Shown here: piece after piece, positions 27,246 through 39,371 of the stretch
Layout of the letters: the number at the start of each line of letters is the position of its first letter
How positions within the stretch are numbered: the stretch's first letter is position 1
NCBI RefSeq assembly: GCF_002926065.1
Contig: NZ_PREZ01000004.1
Span: forward strand, 186,001-250,000
Origin: Jeotgalibacillus proteolyticus
Lineage (GTDB): Bacteria > Bacillota > Bacilli > Bacillales > Jeotgalibacillaceae
Length of the DNA: 64,000 bases
Direction: 5' to 3'
The notes under the pieces: generated by a model
Seen by the model: the letters and a program-made list of their open reading frames with translations, nothing else
Told to the model about the DNA's origin: nothing
Database searches by the model: none
Made by a program: the position numbers and the translations under genes

Positions 27246-28337
27246 ATGGCCAGTATAAGTAAAATTGGAAAGACTTATCAATACACTGTCAGTCGGATGA
27301 TTAACGGCAAATATAAACCAATACGTAAAGGTGGATTTACTTCTAAAAAGGAGTGTCAAATAGCAGCAGCTGAAGTAGAAAAGTCGCTAATGTTGGGCAA
27401 GAACCCGCAATTCGCAAAGACACCTTTTCCTGAATACTTTGAGTCCTGGATCAAGCTTCATAAAAGCCATGTCTCTCCGGCTACTAAAAAACGCTATGAG
27501 AACACGCTCAATACGGTGGAGCAGTACTTTTTGAACAAGAACCTTCAAGACATCACAAAAGACGATTACGTGCATTTCCTGAAGGATTACGGCCGCACTC
27601 GAGCGAAAGAATCTGTGAGAAAAGTGAACACCCAAATTAGAGCATGTGTTCAAGAAGCTATATTCCAGGAACTGATCACTAAGGACTTCACATATGGAGT
27701 CACTATAACTGGCTCTGTGGAAGCCAAGAAACCCGATGAGAAGTATTTAGACTACAATGACTACTCGAAGCTTCTTAAAGCTGTCAGCGAGCGTTTAAAT
27801 GATTCTCTGGGGTACTACGCCATACTGCTGGGATTAAAAACGGGGATGAGGTTCGCTGAGATTGTTGGATTGACCAGAAAAGACTTTAATTTCAAGGAAA
27901 GCACGATAAAAGTGGATAAGACTTGGGATTATAAAGAAGGAAGAGGAATGACCAAAACGAAAAACGAGGATTCTGAGCGGATGATTACCGTTGATAAAAC
28001 TACTATGGCTGCTTTCAAAGAATTATTTAAAAACCTTCCTCCCAATGTAAATGACCTGGTGTTCTTCAACCCTTCCCAAAAATCTCATGTGATTACAAAT
28101 GCATGGGTTAATAAGATCCTAAAGAAGTTATGTTCTACGCTGGAGATAAAAAATATCACCTTCCACGGATTACGCCACACTCACTGCAGCGTTCTGCTTT
28201 ACCGTAAATATTCGGTTCAATTTATTTCTAAGCGCTTAGGCCATAGAGATATTGAAACAACCCTCAGGGTATATTCCCACCTCCTAAAGGAGCAATTAAC
28301 AGAAGAAAACGAACGATTAGTAGAAGATCTCGCTTAA
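27246..28337 (+). CDS. int: Tyrosine-type site-specific integrase
   Basis: 363 residues. N-terminal arm-binding domain (MASISKIGKTYQYTVSRM..), SAM-like core-binding domain (about 60-150, FPEYFESWIKLHKSHVSPATKKRYENTL) and catalytic domain with Arg202 (TGMRFAEI), His307-Arg310 (HGLRHTH), His333 (LGHRD) and nucleophile Tyr343 (VYSHLL). GGAGG is 7 bases before the ATG. It ends 160 bases from attR in the tRNA-Arg 3' end and should catalyse integration and excision there. All catalytic residues are intact. Confidence 0.96.
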   Translation: MASISKIGKTYQYTVSRMINGKYKPIRKGGFTSKKECQIAAAEVEKSLMLGKNPQFAKTPFPEYFESWIKLHKSHVSPATKKRYENTLNTVEQYFLNKNLQDITKDDYVHFLKDYGRTRAKESVRKVNTQIRACVQEAIFQELITKDFTYGVTITGSVEAKKPDEKYLDYNDYSKLLKAVSERLNDSLGYYAILLGLKTGMRFAEIVGLTRKDFNFKESTIKVDKTWDYKEGRGMTKTKNEDSERMITVDKTTMAAFKELFKNLPPNVNDLVFFNPSQKSHVITNAWVNKILKKLCSTLEIKNITFHGLRHTHCSVLLYRKYSVQFISKRLGHRDIETTLRVYSHLLKEQLTEENERLVEDLA

Positions 28338-28427
28338 ATGTTCATTTTGCTGTCGTCGATGTGTAGAAAATGTGTAGAAACCTTTAAAAACCTAATAGAA
28401 CTGGTAGCTTTCTTAAGCAAAATAAAA

Positions 28428-28486
28428 AGTAGTCATAATCCCCTTAAACGCTGATATAGCAACGTTTTTGGTTTTTATGACTACTT
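28428..28486 (+). terminator. Inverted repeat after int, probable terminator
   Basis: AAGTAGTCATA (28428-28438) and its exact complement (28476-28486), extended by A and T runs, with a long inner loop containing AACGCT..AGCAACGTT. Lies between int and attR; it could also be a cruciform near the recombination site. Confidence 0.5.
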
Positions 28487-28497
28487 ATTTAAAACAA

Positions 28498-28529
28498 CGT
28501 ACATAATGGTATATACGCCCTCGAAGGGA
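28498..28529. repeat. attR (32-bp direct repeat, inside tRNA-Arg)
   Basis: Identical to 8835-8866. The inner 14 bases rebuild the 3' end of the intact tRNA-Arg gene, so insertion leaves the tRNA sequence unchanged but replaces everything downstream of it. Confidence 0.95.
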
Positions 28530-28587
28530 ATCGAACCCCTATCTCAAGAACCGGAATCTTACGTGTTATCCATTACACCACGAGGGC
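28516..28587 (-). tRNA. tRNA-Arg (anticodon CCG)
   Basis: 72 bases on the minus strand. Acceptor stem GCCCTCG/CGAGGGC with discriminator G, D arm GTGT..ACAC, anticodon stem TAAGA/TCTTG around loop TTCCGGT (anticodon CCG, reads CGG), T arm with GGTTCGATTCC. No encoded CCA. Its 3' end is the integration site of the element, which separates it from its original terminator at 8775-8824. Confidence 0.95.
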
Positions 28588-28602
28588 AAAAAAGGATGCG
28601 AA

Positions 28603-28700
28603 GGAGGGCGTTCAGCTCCGACAGACGTAAGACATTCAACACTTGCAGGCGCTTTTTGCCTGCTGGGTTGAGTGGCTTACGATCCGAGGAGTTGCCCTCC
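28603..28700. repeat. Imperfect 98-bp palindrome upstream of tRNA-Arg
   Basis: Left arm starting GGAGGGCGTTCAGCTCCG pairs imperfectly with the right arm ending in GTTGCCCTCC; the centre is a GCAGGC/GCCTGC hairpin. A further copy of AGCTCCGACAG lies at about 28741. The rest of 28588-28980, between the divergent tRNA and clpP, shows no gene. Confidence 0.6.
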
Positions 28701-28980
28701 GTAGCTCGACTAACTAGTTTAAAGCGGAAGCGACTCGACCAGCTCCGACAGCTCGAATAAAAAAAGCGGAAACAGATAGAGGATTTAAACCTCCAAAGCT
28801 CGAAATCTATAATATAGAAGCAATCGCTTCTCTTCACGACACTTAACCATTATAATTCAGGATGTTTACTTATGCAACCACAATGTCGAAGTTTAAATGT
28901 AATGGTTCACACTTGTTAAACGTATAGATTAATGGGTATGATGGTACTAATAGCTTAAGGAGGAAAGAGGAAGCAATTTG

Positions 28981-28997
28981 TTTGACCTTTTTTGACC
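28981..28997. promoter_or_regulatory. CtsR operator of clpP
   Basis: Minus strand reads GGTCAAA-AAA-GGTCAAA, a perfect tandem CtsR heptad with the 3-base spacer. It overlaps the -35 (TTGACC, 28982-28987) of a promoter with TATCAT at 29005-29010 (17-base spacing), so CtsR would block polymerase binding. Confidence 0.9.
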
Positions 28998-29060
28998 TTA
29001 GTTGTATCATTAAATACATAATCTCACTACTTAATTTAGAGAGAAGAAGGAGGATTTAAG

Positions 29061-29660
29061 ATGAATTTAATTCCAACAGTTATTGAACAAACAAACCGAG
29101 GAGAACGTGCTTATGATATTTACTCTCGTCTGCTGAAAGACCGCATTATTATGCTTGGAAGCGGAATTGATGATAATGTAGCAAACTCCATCGTATCTCA
29201 GCTTCTTTTCCTTGAAGCAGAAAATCCGGAAAAAGACATCTACCTTTATATTAACAGCCCAGGCGGAAGCATTACTGCCGGTATGGCCATTTACGATACA
29301 ATGCAGTTTATTAAACCAAAGGTACACACGATCTGTATTGGTATGGCTGCATCAATGGGAGCATTCCTTCTGGCAGCTGGTGAGAAAGGTCACCGCTATG
29401 CACTTCCAAACGCAGAGGTAATGATTCACCAGCCTCTTGGCGGCGCACAGGGTCAAGCGACAGAAATTGATATCGCAGCTAAGCGTATTCTTTTCCTTCG
29501 TGATAAACTAAACCAAATTCTTGCAGATCGCACTGGACAGGATTTCGAAACTGTACAGCGTGATACAGAGCGCGATAACTTCATGACGTCTGCTCGTGCA
29601 AAAGATTACGGATTAATTGATCACATCATGGAAAGAAACGATATTACAGAAACAAAATAA
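29061..29660 (+). CDS. clpP: ATP-dependent Clp protease proteolytic subunit
   Basis: 199 residues, the usual length. Forms the tetradecameric serine protease that works with ClpC, ClpX and ClpE. Catalytic Ser98 in GMAASMGAF, His123 in MIHQP, and the Asp in the DTERDNFM region. The short propeptide is typical. GGAGG precedes the ATG. It has its own CtsR-controlled promoter and its own terminator, and is thus a monocistronic heat-shock gene. Downstream genes read in the other direction. Confidence 0.98.
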   Translation: MNLIPTVIEQTNRGERAYDIYSRLLKDRIIMLGSGIDDNVANSIVSQLLFLEAENPEKDIYLYINSPGGSITAGMAIYDTMQFIKPKVHTICIGMAASMGAFLLAAGEKGHRYALPNAEVMIHQPLGGAQGQATEIDIAAKRILFLRDKLNQILADRTGQDFETVQRDTERDNFMTSARAKDYGLIDHIMERNDITETK

Positions 29661-29671
29661 TAACTTTTACT

Positions 29672-29709
29672 AAGCCGGTTAGCTTAAGATAAGCTGACCG
29701 GCTTTTTTA
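29672..29709 (+). terminator. Terminator of clpP
   Basis: AAGCCGGTTAGCTTA pairs with TAAGCTGACCGGCTT (one mismatch) around 3-5 bases, followed by TTTTT. Confidence 0.85.
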
Positions 29710-29834
29710 TGTTCTTTTTTCTTAAAAGAGTATGTGCTTATTGCAATAATAAAAAGAATGATATGCAGCATGAGGAGAATGCCATTAAATTTTCTATCTA
29801 AGAGAGTTAAAAAGATAAGAGTGCAAAGCTGCAT
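29679..29834 (-). CDS. Small membrane protein, hypothetical
   Basis: 51 residues, MQLCTLIFLTLLDRKFNGIL then LMLHIILFIIAISTYSF and a basic tail; one or two membrane helices. GGGGGGAG stands 5 bases before the ATG. Lies after the crh terminator and converges with clpP, its end overlapping the clpP terminator. No family recognised; reality rests on the strong ribosome site and hydrophobic composition. Confidence 0.4.
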   Translation of the reverse strand: MQLCTLIFLTLLDRKFNGILLMLHIILFIIAISTYSFKKKEHKKAGQLILS

Positions 29835-29856
29835 AAACTCCCCCCTTCCTTCATAA

Positions 29857-29884
29857 AAAAACCCCGCTTGAGTTAGCGGGGTTC
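29857..29884 (-). terminator. Terminator of the crh operon
   Basis: Minus strand AACCCCGCT pairs with AGCGGGGTT around 6 bases and is followed by at least six T. Confidence 0.85.
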
Positions 29885-29895
29885 TGTTTATATTA

Positions 29896-30153
29896 TTATT
29901 GCTCTTCCTCAACAAACGATGCAAGCGATTGCAGTGCAGTGTCTTCGTCACTACCATCAGTGAGTAATGTAAAGGTCGTGCCGGGTCCCAGTGCCAGGCT
30001 CATTAATCCCATAATGCTTTTTGCATTTACCTTCTTTCCGTCTTTTTCAATAAAGACGTCTGATTGGTAGCGGGTGGCCTCCTGCACAAATAGTGCAGCA
30101 GGCCTTGCCTGTAGACCTGATTTCAATTTTACGGTAACGTTCTGTTGTTTCAT
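29896..30153 (-). CDS. crh: Crh, catabolite repression HPr-like protein
   Basis: 85 residues. HPr fold, but with Gln15 (SGLQARPAA) in place of the His15 that PTS enzyme I phosphorylates, and Ser46 kept in NAKSIMGL for HprK phosphorylation. That combination defines Crh rather than HPr: a co-regulator of CcpA without PTS transport function. The kinase gene hprK is also in this window. Last gene of the nudix-rapZ-yvcK-whiA-crh cluster, as in B. subtilis. Confidence 0.96.
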   Translation of the reverse strand: MKQQNVTVKLKSGLQARPAALFVQEATRYQSDVFIEKDGKKVNAKSIMGLMSLALGPGTTFTLLTDGSDEDTALQSLASFVEEEQ

Positions 30154-30234
30154 TTAACATCCCCCTTAAAAGGTAGTATCCTACGTTAATTTGCATGTAT
30201 TCATTCACTTTACCACAAAATCTAGCGGCTAATC

Positions 30235-31191
30235 TTAATTTTCAACCATTTCACCTTTACGTAACTTTTCTGCAATCTCATCAATCTTTCGCAAGCGATG
30301 ATTAATTCCTGATTTGCTGATGTTGCCTCCGGAAACCATTTCACCAAGCTCCTTTAGCGTTACATCCTGATATGCAACTCTCAGCTCAGCAATTTCCCGG
30401 AGCTTGTCCGGTAAGATACTGAGGCCGGCATGCCGCTCAATAAAGCGTATATTTTCAACCTGCCGCAGTGCAGCGCCGATTGTTTTATTTAAGTTCGCTG
30501 TTTCACAATTGACCAGTCTATTGACTGAATTTCTCATATCCCTGACGATTCTTACATCCTCAAAACGAAGAAGCGCCTGGTGAGCCCCGATTAAACTGAA
30601 AAGCTCTGTGATTTTTTCAGCTTCTTTTAAATACGTAATAAAACCTTTTTTTCGTTCAATCGTTTTGGCATTCAACCCGAATGTATTCATAAGATTACAA
30701 ACGGATTCATTATGTTCTTCATATAAGGTGAAAATCTCCAGATGGTAGGAAGAGGTTTCCGGATTATTAACAGAACCCCCGGCTAAAAATGCTCCGCGAA
30801 GATAGGCGCGCTGGCAGCATTTTTTCCCGAGCACGGAAGGAGAAATTTGGTGATTTAGGCCGACGCCTTCATCAAGGATTTTTAAGTCCCGTAAAATTTC
30901 CTCGGCTCTTTCAACCACACGGACAATATAAACATTATTCTTTTTTAGTCTCATTTTCTTACGAACGAGAAGCTCCACCTGAATGGAATAATTCTTTTTA
31001 ATCAATGTATAAATTCTTCTGGCGATCGCTGCATTTTCAGTTTGTATGTTAACGACAAGCAGTCGATTGGAGAAGGAAAGAGATCCGTTCATACGGATAA
31101 GGGCTGAAAGCTCAGCTTTCGCACAGCAGTCGGCTGCTTCAATCTGAGTCAGCTCTTTTTTTGTCTCTGAAGCAAATGACATATCATTCAC
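30235..31191 (-). CDS. whiA: WhiA-type sporulation/cell-division DNA-binding protein
   Basis: About 318 residues. N-terminal LAGLIDADG-homing-endonuclease-like domains without the catalytic acids ([13 protein letters not shown], then [14 protein letters not shown]) and a C-terminal HTH ([25 protein letters not shown]). In B. subtilis it affects division and chromosome segregation. AAGGA is 7 bases from a GTG at 31191; most family members begin at the ATG at 31182, three codons in, so either start is possible. Between yvcK and crh. Confidence 0.94.
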   Translation of the reverse strand: MNDMSFASETKKELTQIEAADCCAKAELSALIRMNGSLSFSNRLLVVNIQTENAAIARRIYTLIKKNYSIQVELLVRKKMRLKKNNVYIVRVVERAEEILRDLKILDEGVGLNHQISPSVLGKKCCQRAYLRGAFLAGGSVNNPETSSYHLEIFTLYEEHNESVCNLMNTFGLNAKTIERKKGFITYLKEAEKITELFSLIGAHQALLRFEDVRIVRDMRNSVNRLVNCETANLNKTIGAALRQVENIRFIERHAGLSILPDKLREIAELRVAYQDVTLKELGEMVSGGNISKSGINHRLRKIDEIAEKLRKGEMVEN

Positions 31192-31217
31192 CAGCCTTTC
31201 CTTATACCCTCTCTCTG

Positions 31218-32207
31218 TTAAGCATGAGAAGATCTTTTATGTTTTTCTTCCATTAATTTTGTAATGATTGCAGCTACCCGCTCGGTATCATGACGAATGA
31301 GGCCATTGTGGTAAGTGATAATTTTATCATAAACTACCTTCAGCCCCATGCCGTGCAGACGATCGACATCAAATTGTACGGGTTCTGCCATTTCTTTATC
31401 ATAAAGTGATTTCACTTCTGTCGGAATTTCTTCATTGTTAACGAGTACATAATCAAAAAATGGTTCACCCATATGCTTATAAAGCGCACGAATATGATCA
31501 GCTGCAGTATAGTTGAGTGTTTCCCCTGCCTGTGTCATCAGATTGCATATATAAACCTTCGGAACAGTTGATTTTATGACGGCTCTCCCAATTTCTTTTA
31601 CGAGCAGATTAGGAAGGATACTCGTATAAAGAGAACCGGGGCCAATGACAATCATATCTGCTTCTTCGATGGCTTCAACCGCCTGAGGCAACGCTTTCAC
31701 GTGTTCAGGTGAAAGAAAAACCCGGCTGATTTTCTTGCCTGAGAATGGGATCTTGGATTCTCCCTTGATCACTGATCCGTCCTCCATTTCAGCAGACAGC
31801 AGAATACTCTGATTTGCTGATGGGAGTACGGTTCCCCTTACGTTTAATACCTTGCTCATTTCCTGAATTCCATGAGCGAAATCTCCTGTAATGGAGGTCA
31901 TTGCCGCAATAATTAGATTGCCTAAAGCATGCCCGCTTAATTCGTTCTTACTCGCAAACCGGTACTGGAACATTTCTTCTACGAGCGGTTCAACATCTGA
32001 AAGCGCTGCAAGAACGTTCCGTATATCACCCGGAGGAGGGATTTTTAAATCCTCCCGGATGCGCCCTGAGCTTCCGCCATCATCTGCTACGGTTACGATT
32101 GCTGTAATATCGACAGGATGGTTTTTTAATCCCCGGAGAAGAACAGAAAGCCCTGTTCCCCCTCCGATGACAACTACTTTTCCCTGCTGCGATTTCTTAG
32201 GCGTCAA
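31218..32207 (-). CDS. yvcK: YvcK/CofD-like gluconeogenesis factor
   Basis: 329 residues. Starts [41 protein letters not shown], the sugar-nucleotide-binding signature of the YvcK family, needed for growth on gluconeogenic carbon and for cell shape; B. subtilis YvcK binds UDP-GlcNAc. TTG start overlapping the rapZ stop by 4 bases, with AAGGGG 8 bases upstream. It is coupled to rapZ. Confidence 0.95.
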   Translation of the reverse strand: MTPKKSQQGKVVVIGGGTGLSVLLRGLKNHPVDITAIVTVADDGGSSGRIREDLKIPPPGDIRNVLAALSDVEPLVEEMFQYRFASKNELSGHALGNLIIAAMTSITGDFAHGIQEMSKVLNVRGTVLPSANQSILLSAEMEDGSVIKGESKIPFSGKKISRVFLSPEHVKALPQAVEAIEEADMIVIGPGSLYTSILPNLLVKEIGRAVIKSTVPKVYICNLMTQAGETLNYTAADHIRALYKHMGEPFFDYVLVNNEEIPTEVKSLYDKEMAEPVQFDVDRLHGMGLKVVYDKIITYHNGLIRHDTERVAAIITKLMEEKHKRSSHA

Positions 32208-33091
32208 CTTGTTTTCCCCTTGCGTTTTTCTATATCACGATGGGTAATCCGTGTATGGTAATCCTTTGCAAAGGAGCGGGCAATCTCCTCTGTCAACGCT
32301 ACAGACCGGTGCTGGCCTCCTGTGCATCCGATGGCAACCACCAGCTGGCTCTTACCTTCACGTTTATACTGCGGCAGCATGAAGGTTAAAAGATCCAGTG
32401 TTTTTTCCAGAAACTTTTGTGTTTCTGTCCATTTCATTACATAGGTCGAGACCTCTTCATCAAGACCGGTTTGCGGGCGCATATGGTCGATATAATGAGG
32501 ATTAGGTAAAAATCGAACATCAAATACCAGATCTGCATCGATCGGTATACCGTATTTAAAGCCAAAGGACATTACATTTACAGTAAATAAAGACTGTTTA
32601 TTCGCAGAAAATTCGGCAAGAATTTTTTCACGAAGCTCACGGGGTTTCAGGTCTGATGTGTTATAAATCATTTGGGCCCGCCCTTTTAAATCCTGAAGAA
32701 GCAGACGCTCCTGTTCAATTCCCTGGAGGGGGAGACCAAGCGGTGCAAGAGGATGTGAACGTCGTGTTTCCTTGTAGCGTCTGACCAATGCGTCATCGTC
32801 AGCATCAAGATAAAGAATTTTAGGGGTTACATAGTCAGATTCATTAAATTGATCGAGCGCTTTAAAAAGAGAATCAAAAAATTCTCTTCCTCGTAAATCC
32901 ATTACAAGGGCTACTCTGTTCATTTTATTATTGGATTCTTTCATCAGCTCTAAAAATTTTGGCATTAAGGCTGGAGGGAGATTATCCACACAAAAAAATC
33001 CAAGGTCTTCAAAGCTTTGTACAGCCACTGTTTTACCAGCGCCGGACATTCCGGTTATGATTACGAGTTCTACATCATTAACTGCAGACAT
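32204..33091 (-). CDS. rapZ: RapZ family nucleotide-binding protein (YvcJ)
   Basis: 295 residues. Walker A GMSGAGKT at 14-21, RRSHPLAP motif in the middle, and the C-terminal [10 protein letters not shown] domain. Binds nucleotides; in E. coli RapZ controls GlmS through small RNAs, in B. subtilis YvcJ affects competence. AGGAGGGG precedes the ATG. Second gene of its operon after the nudix gene. Confidence 0.95.
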   Translation of the reverse strand: MSAVNDVELVIITGMSGAGKTVAVQSFEDLGFFCVDNLPPALMPKFLELMKESNNKMNRVALVMDLRGREFFDSLFKALDQFNESDYVTPKILYLDADDDALVRRYKETRRSHPLAPLGLPLQGIEQERLLLQDLKGRAQMIYNTSDLKPRELREKILAEFSANKQSLFTVNVMSFGFKYGIPIDADLVFDVRFLPNPHYIDHMRPQTGLDEEVSTYVMKWTETQKFLEKTLDLLTFMLPQYKREGKSQLVVAIGCTGGQHRSVALTEEIARSFAKDYHTRITHRDIEKRKGKTS

Positions 33092-33118
33092 GAATACCCC
33101 TCCTTTTATTGTGAACCA

Positions 33119-33577
33119 TTAATTTGGGTCTAATCGATATGAAATAAGCTCAAAATCCTTGGTATACGTAAACGTGCCATACATGACACCCTGGCCGTGG
33201 ACTACATAATCCAATATGTGTCTGTCGCCTTCTGCCATATCCAGCGTTTGGATTGCTTCAAGCGGCTGCCATTTCAGGATGCCTTCAGGTGATTCACTTA
33301 ACTGTACACCGTCAGCTTCTGTAGCAAGAAAGGTAAACATCATCCATTCAGAGACTACTTCGTTTCCATCCTTAATGATAAATGTGAATATTCCTTTTAT
33401 ATCCGGATTTTTAAGATAAATCCCGGTTTCTTCACGGTATTCCCGGATGCACGCATCGCGCACTGATTCTCCAGGCTCCATCTTGCCGCCCGGTGCCACC
33501 CACCAGTCTCTTCTCGGCTTTTGAAGAAGCAAGGCTTTATTGTCCTGTATATAAACACAATTCGTTATTCGCTGCAT
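33119..33577 (-). CDS. yvcI: Nudix hydrolase, YvcI-like (8-oxo-dGTPase family)
   Basis: 152 residues. Nudix box GGKMEPGESVRDACIREYREETGI is complete, with the RREXXEEXG-type acidic residues (REYREETG). Likely hydrolyses a nucleoside diphosphate derivative; the family is often annotated as 8-oxo-dGTP diphosphatase, but the substrate is not fixed by the sequence. First gene of the nudix-rapZ-yvcK-whiA-crh unit. Confidence 0.9.
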   Translation of the reverse strand: MQRITNCVYIQDNKALLLQKPRRDWWVAPGGKMEPGESVRDACIREYREETGIYLKNPDIKGIFTFIIKDGNEVVSEWMMFTFLATEADGVQLSESPEGILKWQPLEAIQTLDMAEGDRHILDYVVHGQGVMYGTFTYTKDFELISYRLDPN

Positions 33578-33703
33578 TTTATCACCTGCTCAAATTTGCT
33601 CATTCAATTTATTATACATTCTTTTAATGCTTCAAACAATTAGAGACATTCGCTCCCCCTTTTGTATTGGTATTCGGGAAAGCGATTTGTGATTCATTTA
33701 AGC

Positions 33704-33738
33704 ACAAAAAAAGGGCATGGACCGGGTTCGTCCATGCC
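33704..33738 (-). terminator. Terminator of trxB
   Basis: Minus strand GGCATGGAC pairs with GTCCATGCC around GAACCCG, followed by a run of seven T. The remainder of 33578-33859 has no gene. Confidence 0.9.
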
Positions 33739-33859
33739 AGAAAGTAATCTATATACTAAAGGGGGTTAATTACTTACAAATTCACTATACCCCTTTATTG
33801 TTGCATAGCTGTTACAGCTTAGTAACGATTAAATAAAATTTTGTATAGACAAGATTAAT

Positions 33860-36369
<2,510 letters not shown>

Positions 36370-36541
36370 GTATAGCCTCCGAACTTGTAGTAACTAATCA
36401 ATGATAGCATATTTTTCGTTTGGGCTGTTGTAAATACTATTGATCATTTTAAAAAGATTTAAACCTCTTATTCCATTTTCAGGTTCGCAAAAATCCCTAT
36501 TTAACAGCATATGATCAAATGGACTGAATGGGTAACCAGCT

Positions 36542-36579
36542 AAAAAAAGATGAAGACCCCATACCGGGAATCTTCATCT
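36542..36579 (-). terminator. Terminator of the his operon
   Basis: Minus strand AGATGAAGA pairs with TCTTCATCT around 14 bases, followed by TTTTTT. Confidence 0.85.
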
Positions 36580-36608
36580 CAATTAAACTTTATATAGTTT
36601 GTGGAGGA

Positions 36609-37253
36609 TTATTTTGCAGGCTTATTGTGCCGTTCCTCTAGTACATTCAGAACTTCAGAAAATGGAAGCTTTTGCTCCCGAAGCAGCACCATCGTGTGAT
36701 AAAGCAGATCGGCTGTTTCCCATTTTAACTCTTCTGCATCACGATTTTTAGCGGCAATAATAACCTCAGATGCCTCTTCGCCAACCTTTTTCAAGATCTT
36801 ATCGACGCCTTCTTCGAATAAATACGTCGTGTAGGCACCCTCGGGACGTTCTTCATCCCGTTCTGCGATCAGCCTTTCGAGCTTTGATAAAATGGAACCC
36901 GGCTGTTCTGCTGCGGCCGCTTCATCATTTTGAAAAAACGTTTCATAAAAGCACGAGCGCTCGCCTGTATGACAGGCCGGACCATTCGGCAGGACACGCA
37001 CGACAAGAGCATCCTGATCACAATCAAGCTTCATTTCAACGATTCGCTGCGTATTCCCGCTTGTTTCTCCCTTATGCCAAAGCTCGTTACGGGAACGGCT
37101 CCAAAACCAGGTTTCTTTTGTTTCGACTGATTTTTGAACGGATTCTTCATTCATATAAGCAACCGTCAATACTTCTCCTGTGTCTGCATCCTGAACAACA
37201 GCTGGAATTAAGCCGTTTTGGTCAAAGCGAATGCGCGTAATATCATCCTTCAT
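36609..37253 (-). CDS. hisI: Bifunctional phosphoribosyl-AMP cyclohydrolase / phosphoribosyl-ATP pyrophosphatase
   Basis: 214 residues, both enzymes fused: the HisI part first ([40 protein letters not shown], zinc ligands in [12 protein letters not shown]) and HisE second ([26 protein letters not shown]). Steps 2 and 3 of histidine synthesis. Its ATG overlaps the hisF stop by 4 bases. Last gene of the operon. Confidence 0.97.
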   Translation of the reverse strand: MKDDITRIRFDQNGLIPAVVQDADTGEVLTVAYMNEESVQKSVETKETWFWSRSRNELWHKGETSGNTQRIVEMKLDCDQDALVVRVLPNGPACHTGERSCFYETFFQNDEAAAAEQPGSILSKLERLIAERDEERPEGAYTTYLFEEGVDKILKKVGEEASEVIIAAKNRDAEELKWETADLLYHTMVLLREQKLPFSEVLNVLEERHNKPAK

Positions 37254-38008
37254 CGAACATTCACTCCTTCTTCTCTTAGGTGCTGTTTTACTTCTGCAAT
37301 GCTCGTTTCTTTATAGTGAAAAATGGAAGCGGCCAGTGCAGCATCTGCCTTCCCGTCTTTAAATACCTCGGTAAAATCCTCTGACCGGCCGGCACCTCCA
37401 CTTGCAATAACCGGAACAGTCACCGCTTCGCTGACAGCTTTTGTGAGGGCGAGATTAAACCCATGCTTTTCGCCATCACTGTCCATACTTGTAAGCAGGA
37501 TTTCTCCAGCACCGAGGTCAACCGCTTCTTTTGCCCATGCTACCGCTTCTTTATCAAGCGGATTACGGCCGCCGTGCGTATAAACTCTCCAGCTTCCGAG
37601 CTCTTCATCCCACTTGGCATCAATTGCTACAACGATACACTGGGACCCGAAGTAATCTGCCCCTGCTGTAATCAGATGCGGGTCAAGAAGGGCTGAGGTA
37701 TTTAGGGAAACTTTATCTGCCCCCGCCCGAAGCAGCCGCTTCATATCTTCAAGTGTCTTGATGCCGCCGCCGACTGTGAACGGAATCGCAAGCTGTGAAG
37801 CTACGTCTCTGACAACGTCCACCATCGTTTCACGGCCTTCATGTGAAGCGGAAATATCAAGAAAAACGAGCTCGTCTGCCCCCTGCTCGTCATAGGCCTT
37901 TGCAAGCTCGACAGGATCTCCTGCATCACGGAGCTCCAGAAATTGAATTCCCTTCACAACCCGTCCTTCTTTTACGTCCAGGCAGGGAATAATCCGTTTT
38001 GTCAGCAT
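37250..38008 (-). CDS. hisF: Imidazole glycerol phosphate synthase, cyclase subunit
   Basis: 252 residues, TIM barrel. Starts [20 protein letters not shown] with catalytic Asp11, and carries the second catalytic Asp in [13 protein letters not shown]. Takes ammonia from HisH and makes imidazole glycerol phosphate and AICAR. Stop/start overlaps with both neighbours (1 base with hisA, 4 with hisI). Confidence 0.97.
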   Translation of the reverse strand: MLTKRIIPCLDVKEGRVVKGIQFLELRDAGDPVELAKAYDEQGADELVFLDISASHEGRETMVDVVRDVASQLAIPFTVGGGIKTLEDMKRLLRAGADKVSLNTSALLDPHLITAGADYFGSQCIVVAIDAKWDEELGSWRVYTHGGRNPLDKEAVAWAKEAVDLGAGEILLTSMDSDGEKHGFNLALTKAVSEAVTVPVIASGGAGRSEDFTEVFKDGKADAALAASIFHYKETSIAEVKQHLREEGVNVR

Positions 38009-38736
38009 TACGAGACCTCCTCCACCGCTTCTTTCACAGTAAATTTATTCGTATAGATTGCTTTTCCTACAATCGCTCCTGCTACCCCGCTGCCGGAAAC
38101 TGCCTGAAGAATTCGCAGGTCTTCAAGCGAACTTACACCGCCTGAAGCAATAATCTCAGCTCCTGTTGCTTCCGCTAATTCAAGCACAGCATCAACATTT
38201 GGTCCGCCAAGCATTCCATCTGTGGCAATGTCTGTGAAAATGAAGGTTTTGGCACCGGCATCAGCGAGTTCCTGTCCAAGGTCCACTGCACGCAGTGTTG
38301 AGGTTTCAATCCAGCCATGCGTTGCCACAAAACCGTCTTTTGCATCCAGTCCAATTGCAATCCGGTCTCCGTATTTGCCAAGCCATTCTTTCACAAGCTC
38401 TTTATTCGTAACGGCAAGACTCCCGATAATGACCCGGTCGACTCCCTGATCAAGATAGTGAACAACATCCTCTTCCGTGCGGATGCCTCCTCCCACCTGA
38501 ACCTTTGCAGGAAGTTCTTTAACAACCCGGAGCACAGATTCATCATTGATTCTTTTGCCGTTCTTCGCGCCGTCAAGGTCAACCATATGAATCCATTCTG
38601 CCCCTTCATCAACAAACTGTTTAGCCATATCAAATGGAGAATCCCCATAGATCGTTTCCTGGTTATAGTCTCCCTGGGTTAATCGTACACATTTCCCGTC
38701 TCTCATATCAATCGCCGGATAGATTGTGAAGCTCAT
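38008..38736 (-). CDS. hisA: ProFAR isomerase
   Basis: 242 residues, TIM barrel. Begins [21 protein letters not shown] with the catalytic Asp, and has [14 protein letters not shown] and [10 protein letters not shown]. Isomerises the fourth intermediate of histidine synthesis. Overlaps hisH by 4 bases. Confidence 0.97.
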   Translation of the reverse strand: MSFTIYPAIDMRDGKCVRLTQGDYNQETIYGDSPFDMAKQFVDEGAEWIHMVDLDGAKNGKRINDESVLRVVKELPAKVQVGGGIRTEEDVVHYLDQGVDRVIIGSLAVTNKELVKEWLGKYGDRIAIGLDAKDGFVATHGWIETSTLRAVDLGQELADAGAKTFIFTDIATDGMLGGPNVDAVLELAEATGAEIIASGGVSSLEDLRILQAVSGSGVAGAIVGKAIYTNKFTVKEAVEEVS

Positions 38737-39371
38737 TTAATCGCCTCCATCGTTTTTACATAGCGTGTATAGTTCCCTAATAGACTCATTCCTAAATCGC
38801 CGCTTTTTTCAGGGTGAAACTGCATCCCAAACACATTCTCTTTCCCAACAACTGCCGGAACCGTGCCAAAATAATCAGCAGAGGCAATTAAAGCCTCAGG
38901 GGACTCCCCTGAAATATAATACGAGTGCACAAAATATACATGGTCTCCTTCAACATCCTTTGTAAGAGGAGATTCCCGATGAAATTCAAGCTTGTTCCAG
39001 CCCATATGAGGAACCTTGTAGGCTTCACCTTTTTCATCTTTGCCATCAAAATGAACAGCTCTTCCTTTAAGGAGTCCGAGACCCGTATGAAGTCCGTTTT
39101 CTTCACTTTCTTCAAACAGTAATTGCATTCCAAGACAAATCCCTAATACCGGCTTGCCCTGCTTCGCCTGTTCAACAATAAAAGAAGCAAGACCGGTTTC
39201 ATTCAGCAGCTTCATTGCATCGCGAAATGCCCCAACTCCAGGAAGGATCAGTGCCTCTGCATGGGCAAGCTGTTCTTTATTATCACTGACGATATAGGGA
39301 GCCTCAAGCCGTTCGAGCGCTTTACTGACACTGAACAAATTTCCCATGCCGTAGTCTACAATTCCGATCAT
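38733..39371 (-). CDS. hisH: Imidazole glycerol phosphate synthase, glutaminase subunit
   Basis: 212 residues, class I amidotransferase. Nucleophile Cys in [10 protein letters not shown]; His and Glu in [11 protein letters not shown]; oxyanion region [10 protein letters not shown]. Supplies ammonia to HisF. Its ATG immediately follows the hisB stop. Confidence 0.97.
   Translation of the reverse strand: MIGIVDYGMGNLFSVSKALERLEAPYIVSDNKEQLAHAEALILPGVGAFRDAMKLLNETGLASFIVEQAKQGKPVLGICLGMQLLFEESEENGLHTGLGLLKGRAVHFDGKDEKGEAYKVPHMGWNKLEFHRESPLTKDVEGDHVYFVHSYYISGESPEALIASADYFGTVPAVVGKENVFGMQFHPEKSGDLGMSLLGNYTRYVKTMEAIK

Larger units (their letters stand above)
8835..28529. mobile_element. Integrated element of about 19.7 kb in tRNA-Arg(CCG)
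   Basis: Bounded by perfect 32-bp direct repeats (8835-8866 and 28498-28529); 19,663 bp lie between equivalent points. It carries its own tyrosine integrase next to attR, divergent XRE regulators, a D5 primase-helicase with iteron origin, a tape-measure protein, an FtsK-type translocase, a replication-relaxation protein, a pilin-like membrane protein and cargo (protease, HipA-like/DUF3037 pair, MazF-type pair). No large terminase, portal, capsid, relaxase or VirB4 ATPase was found. Boundaries are directly seen; the mode of transfer is unknown. Confidence 0.95.

Noticed and set aside
8835-28529. Complete ICE or complete prophage
   Set aside because: A conjugative element would need a relaxase and VirB4-type ATPase, a prophage a terminase, portal and capsid; none is recognisable.
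29896-30153. ptsH (HPr) as the identity of this gene
   Set aside because: Position 15 is Gln rather than His, which is the defining feature of Crh.
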